DNA of 64,000 nucleotides from an uncultured Acidobacteriia bacterium (GTDB lineage Bacteria > Acidobacteriota > Terriglobia > Bryobacterales > Bryobacteraceae): contig CAIQWJ010000020.1 of NCBI GenBank assembly GCA_903875575.1, positions 1-64,000 of the forward strand, in the 5' to 3' direction. Each line of letters starts with the position of its first letter. Within the stretch, counting starts at the first letter, position 1. Below, one piece after another: positions 7,223 to 15,456 of the stretch. The notes below the pieces were generated by a model, which ran no database searches, was not told where the DNA came from, and worked only from the letters and a program-made list of their open reading frames with translations. The position numbers and the translations under genes were made by a program.

Positions 7223-10200
7223 ATGTTTGTTGAATTGCATGCCCGGTCTGCTTTCAGCTTTTTGCGTGGTGCCTGCGTGCCGGAGGATTATGTGGACGCC
7301 TGCCTGGCGGCTGGCATTGGCGCCATGGCTTTGACTGATATCGATGGCGTTTATGGCGCGCCCCGGTTGCATCGGGCGGCGAAAAAGCATGGCATACAGG
7401 CGCATGTGGGTTGTGAGGTGACCGTTGCAGATGGGAGTCGGTGTACTTTGCTGGCGGAGTCCCGGCTTGGGTATCAGAATCTCTGCCGTCTGATCACGCG
7501 CATGAAGCTGCGCGCCGGCACGAAGAATCCGAAACCTGGTCGCGAGCCTGCCGCGCTGGCGGAGGAGTTGGCGGAATTCGCCGGCGGGTTGATTTGTCTG
7601 ACGGGCGGCGAAGAGGGTGCGCTGGTTCGTTCGCTGAAGCGCGGGCAGGGGGAGAAGACGCTGGAGGGGCTGGTGCGGACGTTCGGACGAGAGAACGTTT
7701 ATGTGGAGTTACAGCGGCATTTTGATCGCGAAGAGGAAGCGCGCAACCAGGCGGTGATGGAACTGGCGCGTCGGCTGCAATTGCCGCTGGTGGCGACTAA
7801 CGGTACTTGCCATGCGACGCTGGCGCAGCGGCAGGTGCTGGATGTTTTCACCTGCCTGCATCACAAGACCACGCTCGCCGGGGCGGGGCGTCTGCTGGCG
7901 CGCAATTCCGAGCGGCATTTGAAGGGCGCGAGGGAAATGTCGGCGCTGTTTGCGGATGTTCCGGAAGCCATCGTGAACACGCGGGTGATTTCGTCGCGGC
8001 TGCGTTTCACGCTGGAGGATCTGGGATATCGGTTTCCGGAGTATCCGCTGCCACCTGGCGAAACGGTGGAATCGCTGCTCTGGAAGCTGACCGATGAGGG
8101 CGCGCGCCGCCGCTACATTCCCTATTACGACCGGGCGCGGCAGCAGATTGAAAAAGAACTGGCGCTGATCAACAAGCTGAAGCTGGGCGGGTACTTTCTG
8201 ATTGTCTGGGACATTGTGCGGTTCTGCCGGGAGAAGGGGATTCTGTGCCAGGGAAGGGGGTCGGCAGCGAACAGCGCGGTCTGCTACTCACTCGGCATTA
8301 CTGCGGTGGACCCGGTGGGGATGGATCTGTTGTTCGAGCGGTTTCTTACGGAGGAGCGCGGTGAGTGGCCGGATATCGATATCGATCTGCCGAGCGGCAA
8401 AAAGCGCGAAGCGGCCATCCAGTATGTGTATGAGCGGTACGGGAAGCTGGGCGCGGCGATGACGGCGAATGTGATTACGTATCGCGGCAAGCTCGCCGCG
8501 CGCGAGGCGGGGAAGGTGCTGGGCTTCGACGTTTCCACGCTGGCCGAGGGCGCTGAAGCGCTGGCCGCGAAGGTTGCGGTTTCGCCGCGAGCCCGCAAAT
8601 TTCTGGAGATTGTGGAGTCGCTTCAGGATCTGCCTCGTCATCTGGGCCAGCATTCCGGCGGCATGGTGATTTGTCAGGGGCAGCTCGATTCGGTGGTGCC
8701 GCTGGAGCACGCCTCCATGCCGGGCCGCGTGGTGGTGCAGTGGGATAAGGACGATTGCGCCGATATGGGGATCATCAAGGTGGATCTCCTGGGGCTCGGC
8801 ATGATGGCGCTGCTCGAAGAGTGTCTGGTGCTGATCAAAGATCACTGGCGCGAGACGATCGACCTTGGTCGCCTGCCGGAGAACGATCCGAAGGTTTATC
8901 AAACGCTTTGCAGGGGCGATACGATCGGCATGTTTCAGGTGGAGAGCCGCGCTCAGCAGGCCACGCTGCCGCGGTTGCGGCCGGTAAATTTTTACGATCT
9001 GGTGGTGGAAGTGGCGCTGATCCGGCCGGGGCCGATTGTGGGCCAGATGGTGCATCCTTATCTGCGGCGGAGGGCGGGGAAGGAGCCGGTGGATCCGCTG
9101 CATCCTCTGCTGGAGCCTGTGCTGCGACGGACGCTGGGCGTGCCGTTGTTTCAGGAGCAGTTACTCAAGATGGCCATGATTGCGGCGAGTTTTTCCGGTG
9201 GCGAGGCGGAGGAATTGCGGCGCGCGATGGGCTTCAAGCGCTCGGAGCAGCGCATGAAAGAGATCGAAGTGAAGCTGCGGGCGGGGATGACGCGGAACGG
9301 GATTGGCGCGGAACAGCAGGATCGGATTGTGCAGTCGATCACGTCGTTCGCGTTGTATGGGTTTCCGGAATCTCATGCGGCGAGTTTCGCGCTGATCGCG
9401 TATGCGAGCGCGTATTTCAAGTGTCACTATCTGGCGGCGTTTACGTGCGCGTTGCTGAACAATCAGCCGATGGGTTTCTATTCGCCGGCGGTGATTGTGA
9501 AGGACGCGCAGCGACATGGATTGAGGGTGTTACCGGTGGAGGTGAATATTTCGGAGTGGGATTGCACGATTGAGGGCGAGACGAAAATCCTGCGGCTGGG
9601 GTTGCGGTATGTGCGAGGGCTGCGGGCTACTTCGGGTCGCGCTGTTGCGGCGGCGAAACCTTTTCGCGATGTGGATGATCTGGCGCATCGTGTACCGGAA
9701 CTGAATCAGGCGGAACTGGAGATGCTGGCGGGAGTGGGGGCGCTGGCGAAATTGCAGACAGAGCATCGCCGGGATGCGCTTTGGAAGGCCGCGCGCGCGG
9801 GTCGTGCGACGGGTCCGCTGCTCGAAGAAGTCCCGGAGCGCGATCCCTCCGCGCCTTTGCTGCAGATGTCGACGCATGAGCGCCTTGCCGCAGATTACAA
9901 GGGTACGAGTTTAACGATCGGACGGCATCCGATGCATTATCACCGAGAGGAGTTAATCGAAATGGGAGTGACGCCGGCACGAGATCTGGCCAGTGTGCCA
10001 AACGGAAAGACGGTGCGCGTGGCGGGGTGCGTGATTGTGCGGCAACGCCCGGGCACGGCGAAGGGCGTGATGTTTCTGAGTATGGAGGATGAGACGGGGA
10101 TCGCGAACATCGTAGTGATGCCGGATCGGTTTGAGGAGGACCGGCTGACGATTGTGACGTCGCCGTATCTGATGATTGAGGGGAAAGTGCAGAATGTGGA

Positions 10201-10282
10201 TAACGTGATTCACGTGCAGGCGCGGAAGATTGTGCGGCTGGAGGCGGCGATGCCTGCGATGCGGTCGCACGATTTCCGGTGA
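7223..10282 (+). CDS. dnaE2: Error-prone DNA polymerase III alpha subunit DnaE2
   Basis: The 1019-residue protein is a C-family polymerase. An N-terminal PHP domain begins FVELHARSAFSFLRGA and contains ALTDIDGVYG. The palm has GRGSAANSAVCYSLGI (about residue 342) and the catalytic aspartates in PDIDIDLPSGKKRE (about 382). A helix-hairpin region follows, with an OB-fold near the C-terminus (VRVAGCVIVRQRPGTAKG, VMFLSMEDETGIANIVV). The length is about 150 residues shorter than replicative DnaE and matches DnaE2. Together with ImuA and ImuB it carries out mutagenic lesion bypass after DNA damage. The start ATG follows an interspersed repeat with only a weak ribosome site, so expression may depend on read-through from imuB. 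Confidence 0.95.
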   Translation: MFVELHARSAFSFLRGACVPEDYVDACLAAGIGAMALTDIDGVYGAPRLHRAAKKHGIQAHVGCEVTVADGSRCTLLAESRLGYQNLCRLITRMKLRAGTKNPKPGREPAALAEELAEFAGGLICLTGGEEGALVRSLKRGQGEKTLEGLVRTFGRENVYVELQRHFDREEEARNQAVMELARRLQLPLVATNGTCHATLAQRQVLDVFTCLHHKTTLAGAGRLLARNSERHLKGAREMSALFADVPEAIVNTRVISSRLRFTLEDLGYRFPEYPLPPGETVESLLWKLTDEGARRRYIPYYDRARQQIEKELALINKLKLGGYFLIVWDIVRFCREKGILCQGRGSAANSAVCYSLGITAVDPVGMDLLFERFLTEERGEWPDIDIDLPSGKKREAAIQYVYERYGKLGAAMTANVITYRGKLAAREAGKVLGFDVSTLAEGAEALAAKVAVSPRARKFLEIVESLQDLPRHLGQHSGGMVICQGQLDSVVPLEHASMPGRVVVQWDKDDCADMGIIKVDLLGLGMMALLEECLVLIKDHWRETIDLGRLPENDPKVYQTLCRGDTIGMFQVESRAQQATLPRLRPVNFYDLVVEVALIRPGPIVGQMVHPYLRRRAGKEPVDPLHPLLEPVLRRTLGVPLFQEQLLKMAMIAASFSGGEAEELRRAMGFKRSEQRMKEIEVKLRAGMTRNGIGAEQQDRIVQSITSFALYGFPESHAASFALIAYASAYFKCHYLAAFTCALLNNQPMGFYSPAVIVKDAQRHGLRVLPVEVNISEWDCTIEGETKILRLGLRYVRGLRATSGRAVAAAKPFRDVDDLAHRVPELNQAELEMLAGVGALAKLQTEHRRDALWKAARAGRATGPLLEEVPERDPSAPLLQMSTHERLAADYKGTSLTIGRHPMHYHREELIEMGVTPARDLASVPNGKTVRVAGCVIVRQRPGTAKGVMFLSMEDETGIANIVVMPDRFEEDRLTIVTSPYLMIEGKVQNVDNVIHVQARKIVRLEAAMPAMRSHDFR

Positions 10283-10290
10283 GGTGTTCC

Positions 10291-10346
10291 GTCAGGTTGT
10301 GTTGTTGCGTCAGGTTGTTGCTTCCGGTGTTTCCATTGTGTAAACT
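10291..10346 (+). promoter_or_regulatory. higB promoter with 18-bp direct repeat
   Basis: TTGCTT (10318-10323), a 17-base spacer and TAAACT (10341-10346) form a plausible sigma-70 promoter. Just upstream, gtcaggttgt occurs at 10291-10300 and 10309-10318, an 18-base direct repeat touching the -35 box. It is a candidate site for HigA autorepression. Predicted transcription would start at about 10353, the GTG itself, so the message may be nearly leaderless. Confidence 0.4.
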
Positions 10347-10352
10347 TTAGAG

Positions 10353-10637
10353 GTGAGAGTGATCAGCCGAAAGGCCATCCGGGAATTTGCGCGAACGCAT
10401 CCGGATGCGCTGCCTTCACTGTCGAACTGGTATGCAATCACAAGGCGGGCAGTATGGAAAACCCTTGCCGAACTGCATGCGGATTTTTCGAGCGCCGATA
10501 TGGTCGGACTCCGAACAGTGTTCAACATCGCAGGTAACAAATACCGGCTGATCGCCCGTGTCAACTACCGCAGCAATAAAGTCTTCATCCTGGCGATCGT
10601 GACACACGTCGAGTATGCGAAAGGAAAATGGAAATAG
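10353..10637 (+). CDS. higB: HigB-type toxin (RelE-fold mRNA interferase)
   Basis: The 94-residue product starts at GTG 10353 (MRVISRKAIREFARTHPDA). It has the HigB family pattern: an N-terminal helix, SLSNWYAITRRAVWKT, then GLRTVFNIAGNKYRLIARVNY and the C-terminal strand VFILAIVTHVEYAKGKW. HigB toxins of this subgroup cut mRNA on the ribosome. The antitoxin gene follows and overlaps its end by 10 bases, with toxin first, as is normal for higBA. No truncation is visible. Confidence 0.88.
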   Translation: MRVISRKAIREFARTHPDALPSLSNWYAITRRAVWKTLAELHADFSSADMVGLRTVFNIAGNKYRLIARVNYRSNKVFILAIVTHVEYAKGKWK

Positions 10638-11056
10638 CCATGCCATCCCGTACAACGCGCCGCGAGGCACTCAATCCTGACGTTTACCTGGAGCTGCTGC
10701 GGCAGGCTCTGCCCATCCCACCCCGGACGGAAGCCGATAATGAACGGCTGATCGAGCTGCTTTCGGGTATCGACGAACGTGAAAGCCAAACGGCGGAAGA
10801 AGCGGCTTTCGCCGAGCTGTTAGCCATTGTGATCGAAGACTTTGAGAATCGGCACTACAGCCTGCCGCCGGTGCCGCCCCATCTGGCTATCCGGGCGTTG
10901 ATGGAGGATCGGGGGCTTCAGCATAAAGATATTGCCGGAGTGGTCGGCAATAAGGGCCTGACGACCGAAATCATCGCTGGTCGTCGGAAGATCTCAAAAG
11001 CGGTGGCGAAGCGGTTGTCCAGCCATCTGTCAGTGCCGGTGGAACTGTTCCTGTAA
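10628..11056 (+). CDS. higA: HigA-type antitoxin with HTH domain
   Basis: This 142-residue protein follows and overlaps higB. The N-terminal two thirds are acidic and helical (ESQTAEEAAFAELLAIVIEDFE). The C-terminal part is a helix-turn-helix: AIRALMEDRGLQHKDIAGVVG, then GLTTEIIAGRRKISKAVAKRL, an XRE-type fold. It should neutralise HigB by direct binding and repress its own operon through the direct repeat upstream of higB. The ATG at 10628 is used here; an ATG at 10640 (MPSRTTRR) is also possible. Confidence 0.87.
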   Translation: MEIAMPSRTTRREALNPDVYLELLRQALPIPPRTEADNERLIELLSGIDERESQTAEEAAFAELLAIVIEDFENRHYSLPPVPPHLAIRALMEDRGLQHKDIAGVVGNKGLTTEIIAGRRKISKAVAKRLSSHLSVPVELFL

Positions 11057-11108
11057 ACGTCGAAATGCGAATCCCGATGACAGATATTGAAATGAATTCT
11101 GTGGGGCC

Positions 11109-11294
11109 ATGCTGGAGGACCTTCCGGAAGCTGGCTTGGTGCGCGGTCAGGTAGGTACCGTAGTGGAAACCTGGGCTCCTGGCGTCTATGAGGTCGAGTT
11201 CTGCGATGACAGCGGGAAGTCCTATGCGATGGTTGCTTTGAAAGCCGGGCAACTTTTGCCGTTACATCACCAACCAGTGCATCGGGCCGCTTAA
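11109..11294 (+). CDS. DUF4926 small protein
   Basis: The 61-residue product reads MLEDLPEAGLVRGQVGTVVE, then WAPGVYEVEFCDDSGKSYAM, the DUF4926 signature. This is a small beta barrel often encoded beside toxin-antitoxin genes. Family members usually carry about eight more residues before LEDLPE; here they are absent, so the start may be atypical or the N-terminus lost. It lies 52 bases after higA on the same strand and may belong to that operon. Function unknown. Confidence 0.65.
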   Translation: MLEDLPEAGLVRGQVGTVVETWAPGVYEVEFCDDSGKSYAMVALKAGQLLPLHHQPVHRAA

Positions 11295-11309
11295 GCCCTC
11301 TGGTGCTAA

Positions 11310-12467
11310 TCATTCCCCGCTCAAGTTGCCGTTTTTGTCGATATGAACGGGCTGCACAACTCGCAGGGGAATGCCAAGCAGGTAGCGCGCGTGACGGCGT
11401 TCGCCCGCGCGGGTCAGGGCACCCTTCTCCGTCAGATCCGCTAAGTCGCGTGTTGCCGTCGCCGGAGATGCTCCGGTGATCGTTGCGTAGTTACCGGCGC
11501 TCAGTCCGCCTCTAAAACCGTCCGGACCCTCTCGCAACATGCGAAGCAGCGCCTTTTCCTGACGGGTGTTGAGGTGCCCCCGGAGTTTGTCGAGGAGTCT
11601 GGTCTTATCGAGCAGGAACTCGACCTGTGCCTCCATGCGCTGCTGAGCTTCCAGCGCAATCTCCGCGAACCAGCAGAGCCATGGCGTCAGTTCGATCTCT
11701 TTGTTCGCTGCTTCCAGTGCCGCGTAATACGACTTTCGCCGAATGAGAATGGTGGCGGCGAGCGCGGTGAGGGCAGGTTGCCCTGATGGCAGGGTCAATG
11801 CTTTTGCCGAAATCGCGCGTCCAATCCGGCCATTGCCGTCTTCGAAGGGATGGATCGATTCAAAATAGATGTGCGCGATTCCAGCCCCGGTCAAGGCGGG
11901 CAGGGGATTGCTCCCGTCCGGAGCCGTGCGCTGAAACCACTTCACGAAGCGAGCCATTTCCTTAGGCACTTTGGCCGATGGCGGCGCTTCAAAGTGCACC
12001 TTTGGGGAATAGAGTGCGCCTGAAACCACCTGTATGGGCGTGGTATCGGTTCGGTAGCTACCGATCTTTCTGAGGTCGCTGCGGCCATTCATGAGCATCC
12101 TGTGCCATGCGAAGAGCGTGCCTTCGGAGAGCGGAGCGGAGAAGGTGCGGTACAGATCGACCATCATTTCCGCGACGCCTTGTTCCGCTGGTTTCACCCG
12201 GCGATGATCCGTCGCAAACCCGAGTTGCCTGCGGATGGAGGACTGGACGCTAACGCGGTCCAGAATTTCGCCTTCGATCTCGGAGGTCGTGATCGCTTCC
12301 GTGCTGATGGCGTCAATCGTCAGTTGGTCGCGATCCTCAGCGACCAGGTGCCGGGCCATGCCGTCAAACGCGCCACTGCCGACCAGAAAGCGATCTTCTG
12401 CTTTCCGCAGGCGGTCTGCATCCCAGGTGAAATTGGGCCAGTCGGGAATCTGCCAGTTCCAGGTCAT
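11310..12467 (-). CDS. Fic-family AMP-transferase with DUF4172 N-terminus and C-terminal winged helix
   Basis: The 385-residue protein has an N-terminal DUF4172-like region (WNWQIPDWPNFTWD) and an inhibitory helix TSEIEGE at residues 61-67, matching the (S/T)xxxE(G/N) motif of class II Fic proteins. The Fic core carries HPFEDGNGRIGR at about residue 206, with all catalytic positions intact. A C-terminal winged helix follows (YATITGASPATATRDLADL, then EKGALTRAGERRHARYL). Such proteins add AMP to target proteins and are held in check by the inhibitory glutamate. The winged helix suggests it also binds DNA, perhaps at the repeat array around its own start codon (12468-12539). Confidence 0.92.
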   Translation of the reverse strand: MTWNWQIPDWPNFTWDADRLRKAEDRFLVGSGAFDGMARHLVAEDRDQLTIDAISTEAITTSEIEGEILDRVSVQSSIRRQLGFATDHRRVKPAEQGVAEMMVDLYRTFSAPLSEGTLFAWHRMLMNGRSDLRKIGSYRTDTTPIQVVSGALYSPKVHFEAPPSAKVPKEMARFVKWFQRTAPDGSNPLPALTGAGIAHIYFESIHPFEDGNGRIGRAISAKALTLPSGQPALTALAATILIRRKSYYAALEAANKEIELTPWLCWFAEIALEAQQRMEAQVEFLLDKTRLLDKLRGHLNTRQEKALLRMLREGPDGFRGGLSAGNYATITGASPATATRDLADLTEKGALTRAGERRHARYLLGIPLRVVQPVHIDKNGNLSGE

Positions 12468-12539
12468 GAGCGATAGTCTGTTATTCTATCGATCATAATA
12501 TATCATGTTTTTGAGCGATACAGATGCGCCCTATCGCTC
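12468..12539 (-). promoter_or_regulatory. Operator-like repeat array and AT-rich promoter of the fic gene
   Basis: The octamer gagcgata occurs at 12468-12475 and 12513-12520, its complement tatcgctc at 12532-12539, and ctatcg at 12486-12491. The outer pair, 12513-12520/12532-12539, is a perfect inverted repeat. The first copy touches the fic start codon (12467). An AT-rich core, atcataatatatcat, between the copies could hold the -10 region. The layout suggests cooperative repression, possibly by the Fic winged-helix domain. Confidence 0.55.
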
Positions 12540-12550
12540 GCACGCGCAGC

Positions 12551-12847
12551 TTAGCCGGAAATGCCTTGGCGTACCGGCATCGGTGGTGCCGGATACCGGC
12601 CAAACTTCAGGTTCCAGTAAGACCAGGAGCGGGCGTCGAACACGCCGGGCGGCGCATGCTCCAGGGCTTCACGAAACGCGTCCTGCCCCGCCTCGTTCTG
12701 CGCCGTCAGGATGTCGGACACGGTTCCGTAGGTCATGACGTGCGCCAGAAAATGCACCGGATCGGCAAGTGTTTCCTCCGGTTGTTTAAACCAGACGACA
12801 CGGGCTGCAACATTCAGTAATTCCGGCTTTGGAGGGAAGGCTTTCAC
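12551..12847 (-). CDS. Small partner of the AbiEii-type nucleotidyltransferase
   Basis: The 98-residue product reads VVWFKQPEETLADPVHFLAHVMTYG, then DILTAQNEAGQDAFREALEHAPPGVFDARSW and YWNLKFGR. I recall this pattern from small proteins encoded beside AbiEii-like nucleotidyltransferases, but no function is known to me. Its ATG overlaps the stop of the transferase gene by four bases (ATGA), so they are translationally coupled. It could be an antitoxin or accessory subunit. No signal peptide or membrane segment. Confidence 0.6.
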   Translation of the reverse strand: MKAFPPKPELLNVAARVVWFKQPEETLADPVHFLAHVMTYGTVSDILTAQNEAGQDAFREALEHAPPGVFDARSWSYWNLKFGRYPAPPMPVRQGISG

Positions 12848-13539
12848 GGCGTTCTCCCGGCTTCGTTGCGCGAAAGGAAAGGTGTCAGGACAGGCAGGCG
12901 GGCGATCTCGACCCCTGCCACCGCCTGGCTCAGTCGCTGCCGGATGTCAGCTGGAAGCTGTGGCAAATCGTCGAAGAAAGACAGGGCTTTCATCGTAATC
13001 ACCGGATTCAAGGTGCGTCCGTAGACGACAGTACCCGCGGCAAGCATCGTTGCAAGGTCCATCCCGGTCCGCAGCAGAGCGTCGATATCGAGATAGTCTT
13101 TCGCTTCGGCACGAGCCTGCACAACGGCGGCCATTGTGCCTGCGATGTCCAGCAAAGATGCCACCGCGAGTTGCATCCCTTCAATCGCATCCGGCGGCTG
13201 CACTTTTCCGAGGCCGAGTCCGCCGAAGAAGGATATGAGTACCGGGCCATCGCGATCGATGCGGCAGGTCAGTGTGTCGGGTGCCACCTGGAGCCTCTCG
13301 GCTCCCTTGAGATAGGGAAGTTGCGCGGCCAGTCGTTCTGCATCGAACGGCGCGTTTGAGAAAAAGTCGAAATCCACTGAGGTTCGGTGGCCAAGTCGCA
13401 GGGCAAGGGCGGTGTCCCCGTACAGGATAAGATCGGCAGGTGTGGCGCTCAGTTCCGGCCATAGGACTCGCTGCGGCGCGGGCAGGATGCCGAGGTTGGG
13501 CGCGAATGACATGACATCGTATTGATAGCGTATTTCCAT
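12844..13539 (-). CDS. AbiEii/AbiGii-type nucleotidyltransferase (putative toxin)
   Basis: The product is taken as 231 residues from the ATG at 13539; ATG at 13512 is also possible. It carries the nucleotidyltransferase signature G41-D-T-A, then D56-F-D58, followed by LQVAPDTLTCRIDRDGPVLISFF and AEAKDYLDIDALL, as in AbiEii-type enzymes (DUF1814). Relatives act as toxins in type IV systems, for example by adding nucleotides to tRNA, or in phage abortive infection. The usual AbiEi-type winged-helix antitoxin is absent; instead a small unrelated gene overlaps its end. The frame stays open upstream of 13539, but that extension runs into rplU and is rejected. Confidence 0.75.
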   Translation of the reverse strand: MEIRYQYDVMSFAPNLGILPAPQRVLWPELSATPADLILYGDTALALRLGHRTSVDFDFFSNAPFDAERLAAQLPYLKGAERLQVAPDTLTCRIDRDGPVLISFFGGLGLGKVQPPDAIEGMQLAVASLLDIAGTMAAVVQARAEAKDYLDIDALLRTGMDLATMLAAGTVVYGRTLNPVITMKALSFFDDLPQLPADIRQRLSQAVAGVEIARLPVLTPFLSRNEAGRTP

Positions 13540-13589
13540 CAGGAAAGCCACTGGAGAGCCACTGCCGCTACCCAACCCACCACCCCATG

Positions 13590-13619
13590 TTGTGTACAAC
13601 CAACCCCTTGTACTACAAT
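13590..13619 (+). promoter_or_regulatory. Possible rplU promoter
   Basis: TTGTGT at 13590-13595, an 18-base spacer and TACAAT at 13614-13619 lie 70 bases ahead of rplU, in the 150-base gap between the divergent nucleotidyltransferase gene and the ribosomal protein operon. The -10 box is good and the -35 box weak. Confidence 0.4.
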
Positions 13620-13689
13620 AGAATTTCTGGTTACTGCCCGGGTGCGGAAGTGTGCGCCTGAGCGTCCCACGAGGTTCAAGAGACTCCAA

Positions 13690-14001
13690 ATGAATGCAAT
13701 TATCGAAACCGGTGGAAAGCAGTTCCGCGTCACCCCGGGTGACATCCTCCGTATCCCCAAAATAGAAGCCGAACCCGGCGCTGAAATCGCGCTCGGTAAA
13801 GTTCTGGCCGTGTTCCCGGATTCGGGCGCGCTGGTCACGGGCGAAGCGGCCGGCACGGCGCGTGTGAACGCGACCGTTTCCGCACACGACAAAGGCGAAA
13901 AGATTCTGGTCTTCAAGTTTAAGCGCAAAAAGCAGTACAAGCGCACGCAGGGACACCGTCAGGATTACACGGAGGTCCGCATCCGCGATATCGTCGCCTA
14001 A
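13690..14001 (+). CDS. rplU: 50S ribosomal protein bL21
   Basis: The 103-residue product MNAIIETGGKQFRVTPGDIL ... VFKFKRKKQYKRTQGHRQDY is a full-length L21, which binds 23S rRNA during large-subunit assembly. The start is fixed by the family N-terminus; the frame is open further upstream but that stretch is not L21-like. Followed by rpmA after 42 bases, the normal pairing. Confidence 0.97.
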   Translation: MNAIIETGGKQFRVTPGDILRIPKIEAEPGAEIALGKVLAVFPDSGALVTGEAAGTARVNATVSAHDKGEKILVFKFKRKKQYKRTQGHRQDYTEVRIRDIVA

Positions 14002-14043
14002 GCCTTCGGGCCAAGCTTCGAATCTGCGTGAGAGGAATTTTTC

Positions 14044-14301
14044 ATGGCACATAAAAAAGGTTTAGGCAGTTCCAAAAACGGGCGCGATTCCTGCGCACAG
14101 CGGCTGGGCGTGAAGCGCTTTGGCGGGCAGTTGGTGTCGGGCGGATCCATTCTCGTGCGTCAGCGCGGGACACCCTTCAAGCCGGGCGTCAACGTTGGTC
14201 TGGGTTCGGACGATACGTTGTTTGCCAAGGTGACCGGCGTCGTTGAGTTTCGCGACCGCGGGCGCATGGGCAAGTTCGTCAGCATCATCGCCTCCGAATA
14301 A
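14044..14301 (+). CDS. rpmA: 50S ribosomal protein bL27
   Basis: The 85-residue product [20 protein letters not shown] ... [14 protein letters not shown] ... KFVSIIASE is a complete bL27. Its N-terminal tail reaches the peptidyl-transferase centre. It starts directly with AHKKG and has no cleavable extension of the Firmicutes type. It is co-transcribed with rplU and followed by a strong terminator hairpin. Confidence 0.97.
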   Translation: MAHKKGLGSSKNGRDSCAQRLGVKRFGGQLVSGGSILVRQRGTPFKPGVNVGLGSDDTLFAKVTGVVEFRDRGRMGKFVSIIASE

Positions 14302-14321
14302 TTGCGATTCCATCCTTATCC

Positions 14322-14363
14322 GGCCGCTGATCTGCTCGCGCAGAACGGCGGCCTTTTTCTTTT
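14322..14363 (+). terminator. Strong intrinsic terminator between rpmA and obgE
   Basis: A near-perfect 14-bp stem (14322-14335 with 14340-14353; one A-A mismatch, one G-T pair) with tetraloop tcgc is followed by tttttctttt. It should end most rplU-rpmA transcripts and lower or uncouple obgE expression. Confidence 0.85.
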
Positions 14364-14386
14364 GTCAGATCTGAAAGCCGGAAACC

Positions 14387-15418
14387 ATGTTAGTTGATGA
14401 AGTAAAAATTACAGTGAAGGCCGGCGACGGCGGTAATGGCTGTCTTGCGTTTCGTCGCGAGAAGTTCGTGCCCCGCGGCGGTCCGAGCGGCGGCGATGGC
14501 GGCAGGGGTGGTGACATCCACATGGTCGCCACCGTGCACCGCAACACGCTGCTCCACTTCCGGTTCAATCCCGAATACACTGCCCAGCGCGGTCGCCACG
14601 GCGAAGGCAGCAACCGTACCGGCCACGAAGGCCAGGGTGTCACCATTCAGGTCCCTGTTGGGACGGTGGTTTTCGACTTTGAAACCGGCGAACAGCTTTT
14701 TGATTTCACCGAAGACGGACAGACCTGGCTCGCTGCCAAGGCGGGTCGCGGCGGTCGCGGCAACGCACGCTTTACTTCCTCTACCCACCAGGCTCCGACC
14801 GAGCATGAAGATGGCAAACCCGGTGAATTCAAGACTTTACGGCTGGAACTGAAACTGTTGGCTGATGTCGGTCTGGTCGGCTACCCGAACGCTGGCAAGT
14901 CCACTTTGATCTCCCGTATTTCAGCGGCGCGACCGAAGATTGCCGATTATCCGTTCACTACGCTCGAACCGAATCTCGGTGTCGTGCAGCTGCCCGGCGA
15001 CCGCAGCTACGTGGTAGCCGATATCCCCGGTCTCATTGAAGGTGCACATGAGGGCAAAGGACTGGGCATCCAGTTTCTGAAGCATGTGCAGCGCTCGAAG
15101 GTGCTGGCGCATCTGGTCGATATGTCGGAAACCGGGCGCGATCCGAAGCATGATTTCGAAACGCTCATGACCGAGCTGGAGAAATTCAGCCCGGATATGG
15201 CGAAGAAGCCGATGCTGGTAGTCGCCAGCAAGATGGACGTCTCGCAGGATCCGAAGAAGCTGGCCGCGCTCAAGCGGCTCGCGAAGAAGTTGGGGTTGCC
15301 GTTCTTCCAGATTTCCAGCGCCACGGGGCAGGGTATTGACGAGCTCAAGTTTGCTCTGGCCGAGCGGGTCCTGGCGACGGATGAGGCTGTGGCGGAGACG
15401 GACGAAGCCTCGGTCTAA
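14387..15418 (+). CDS. obgE: GTPase ObgE/CgtA
   Basis: The 343-residue protein has the glycine-rich Obg fold ([22 protein letters not shown], then [15 protein letters not shown]) over residues 1-158. A GTPase domain follows with G1 GYPNAGKST (about 165), G2/G3 [12 protein letters not shown] and [16 protein letters not shown], and G4-like ASKMD. It assists late 50S ribosome assembly and links growth to nucleotide state. The acidic C-terminal tail is short ([13 protein letters not shown]). Conserved order rplU-rpmA-obgE, but with a terminator just upstream, so some separate control is likely. Confidence 0.96.
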   Translation: MLVDEVKITVKAGDGGNGCLAFRREKFVPRGGPSGGDGGRGGDIHMVATVHRNTLLHFRFNPEYTAQRGRHGEGSNRTGHEGQGVTIQVPVGTVVFDFETGEQLFDFTEDGQTWLAAKAGRGGRGNARFTSSTHQAPTEHEDGKPGEFKTLRLELKLLADVGLVGYPNAGKSTLISRISAARPKIADYPFTTLEPNLGVVQLPGDRSYVVADIPGLIEGAHEGKGLGIQFLKHVQRSKVLAHLVDMSETGRDPKHDFETLMTELEKFSPDMAKKPMLVVASKMDVSQDPKKLAALKRLAKKLGLPFFQISSATGQGIDELKFALAERVLATDEAVAETDEASV

Positions 15419-15456
15419 TTCGGCCTTCACACAAGGGACGTTAGGATGGAAGACAG

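Noticed and set aside
12844-14052. 402-codon reading of the AbiEii-type transferase
   Set aside because: The first 170 codons are antisense to rplU; the family homology starts near ATG 13539.
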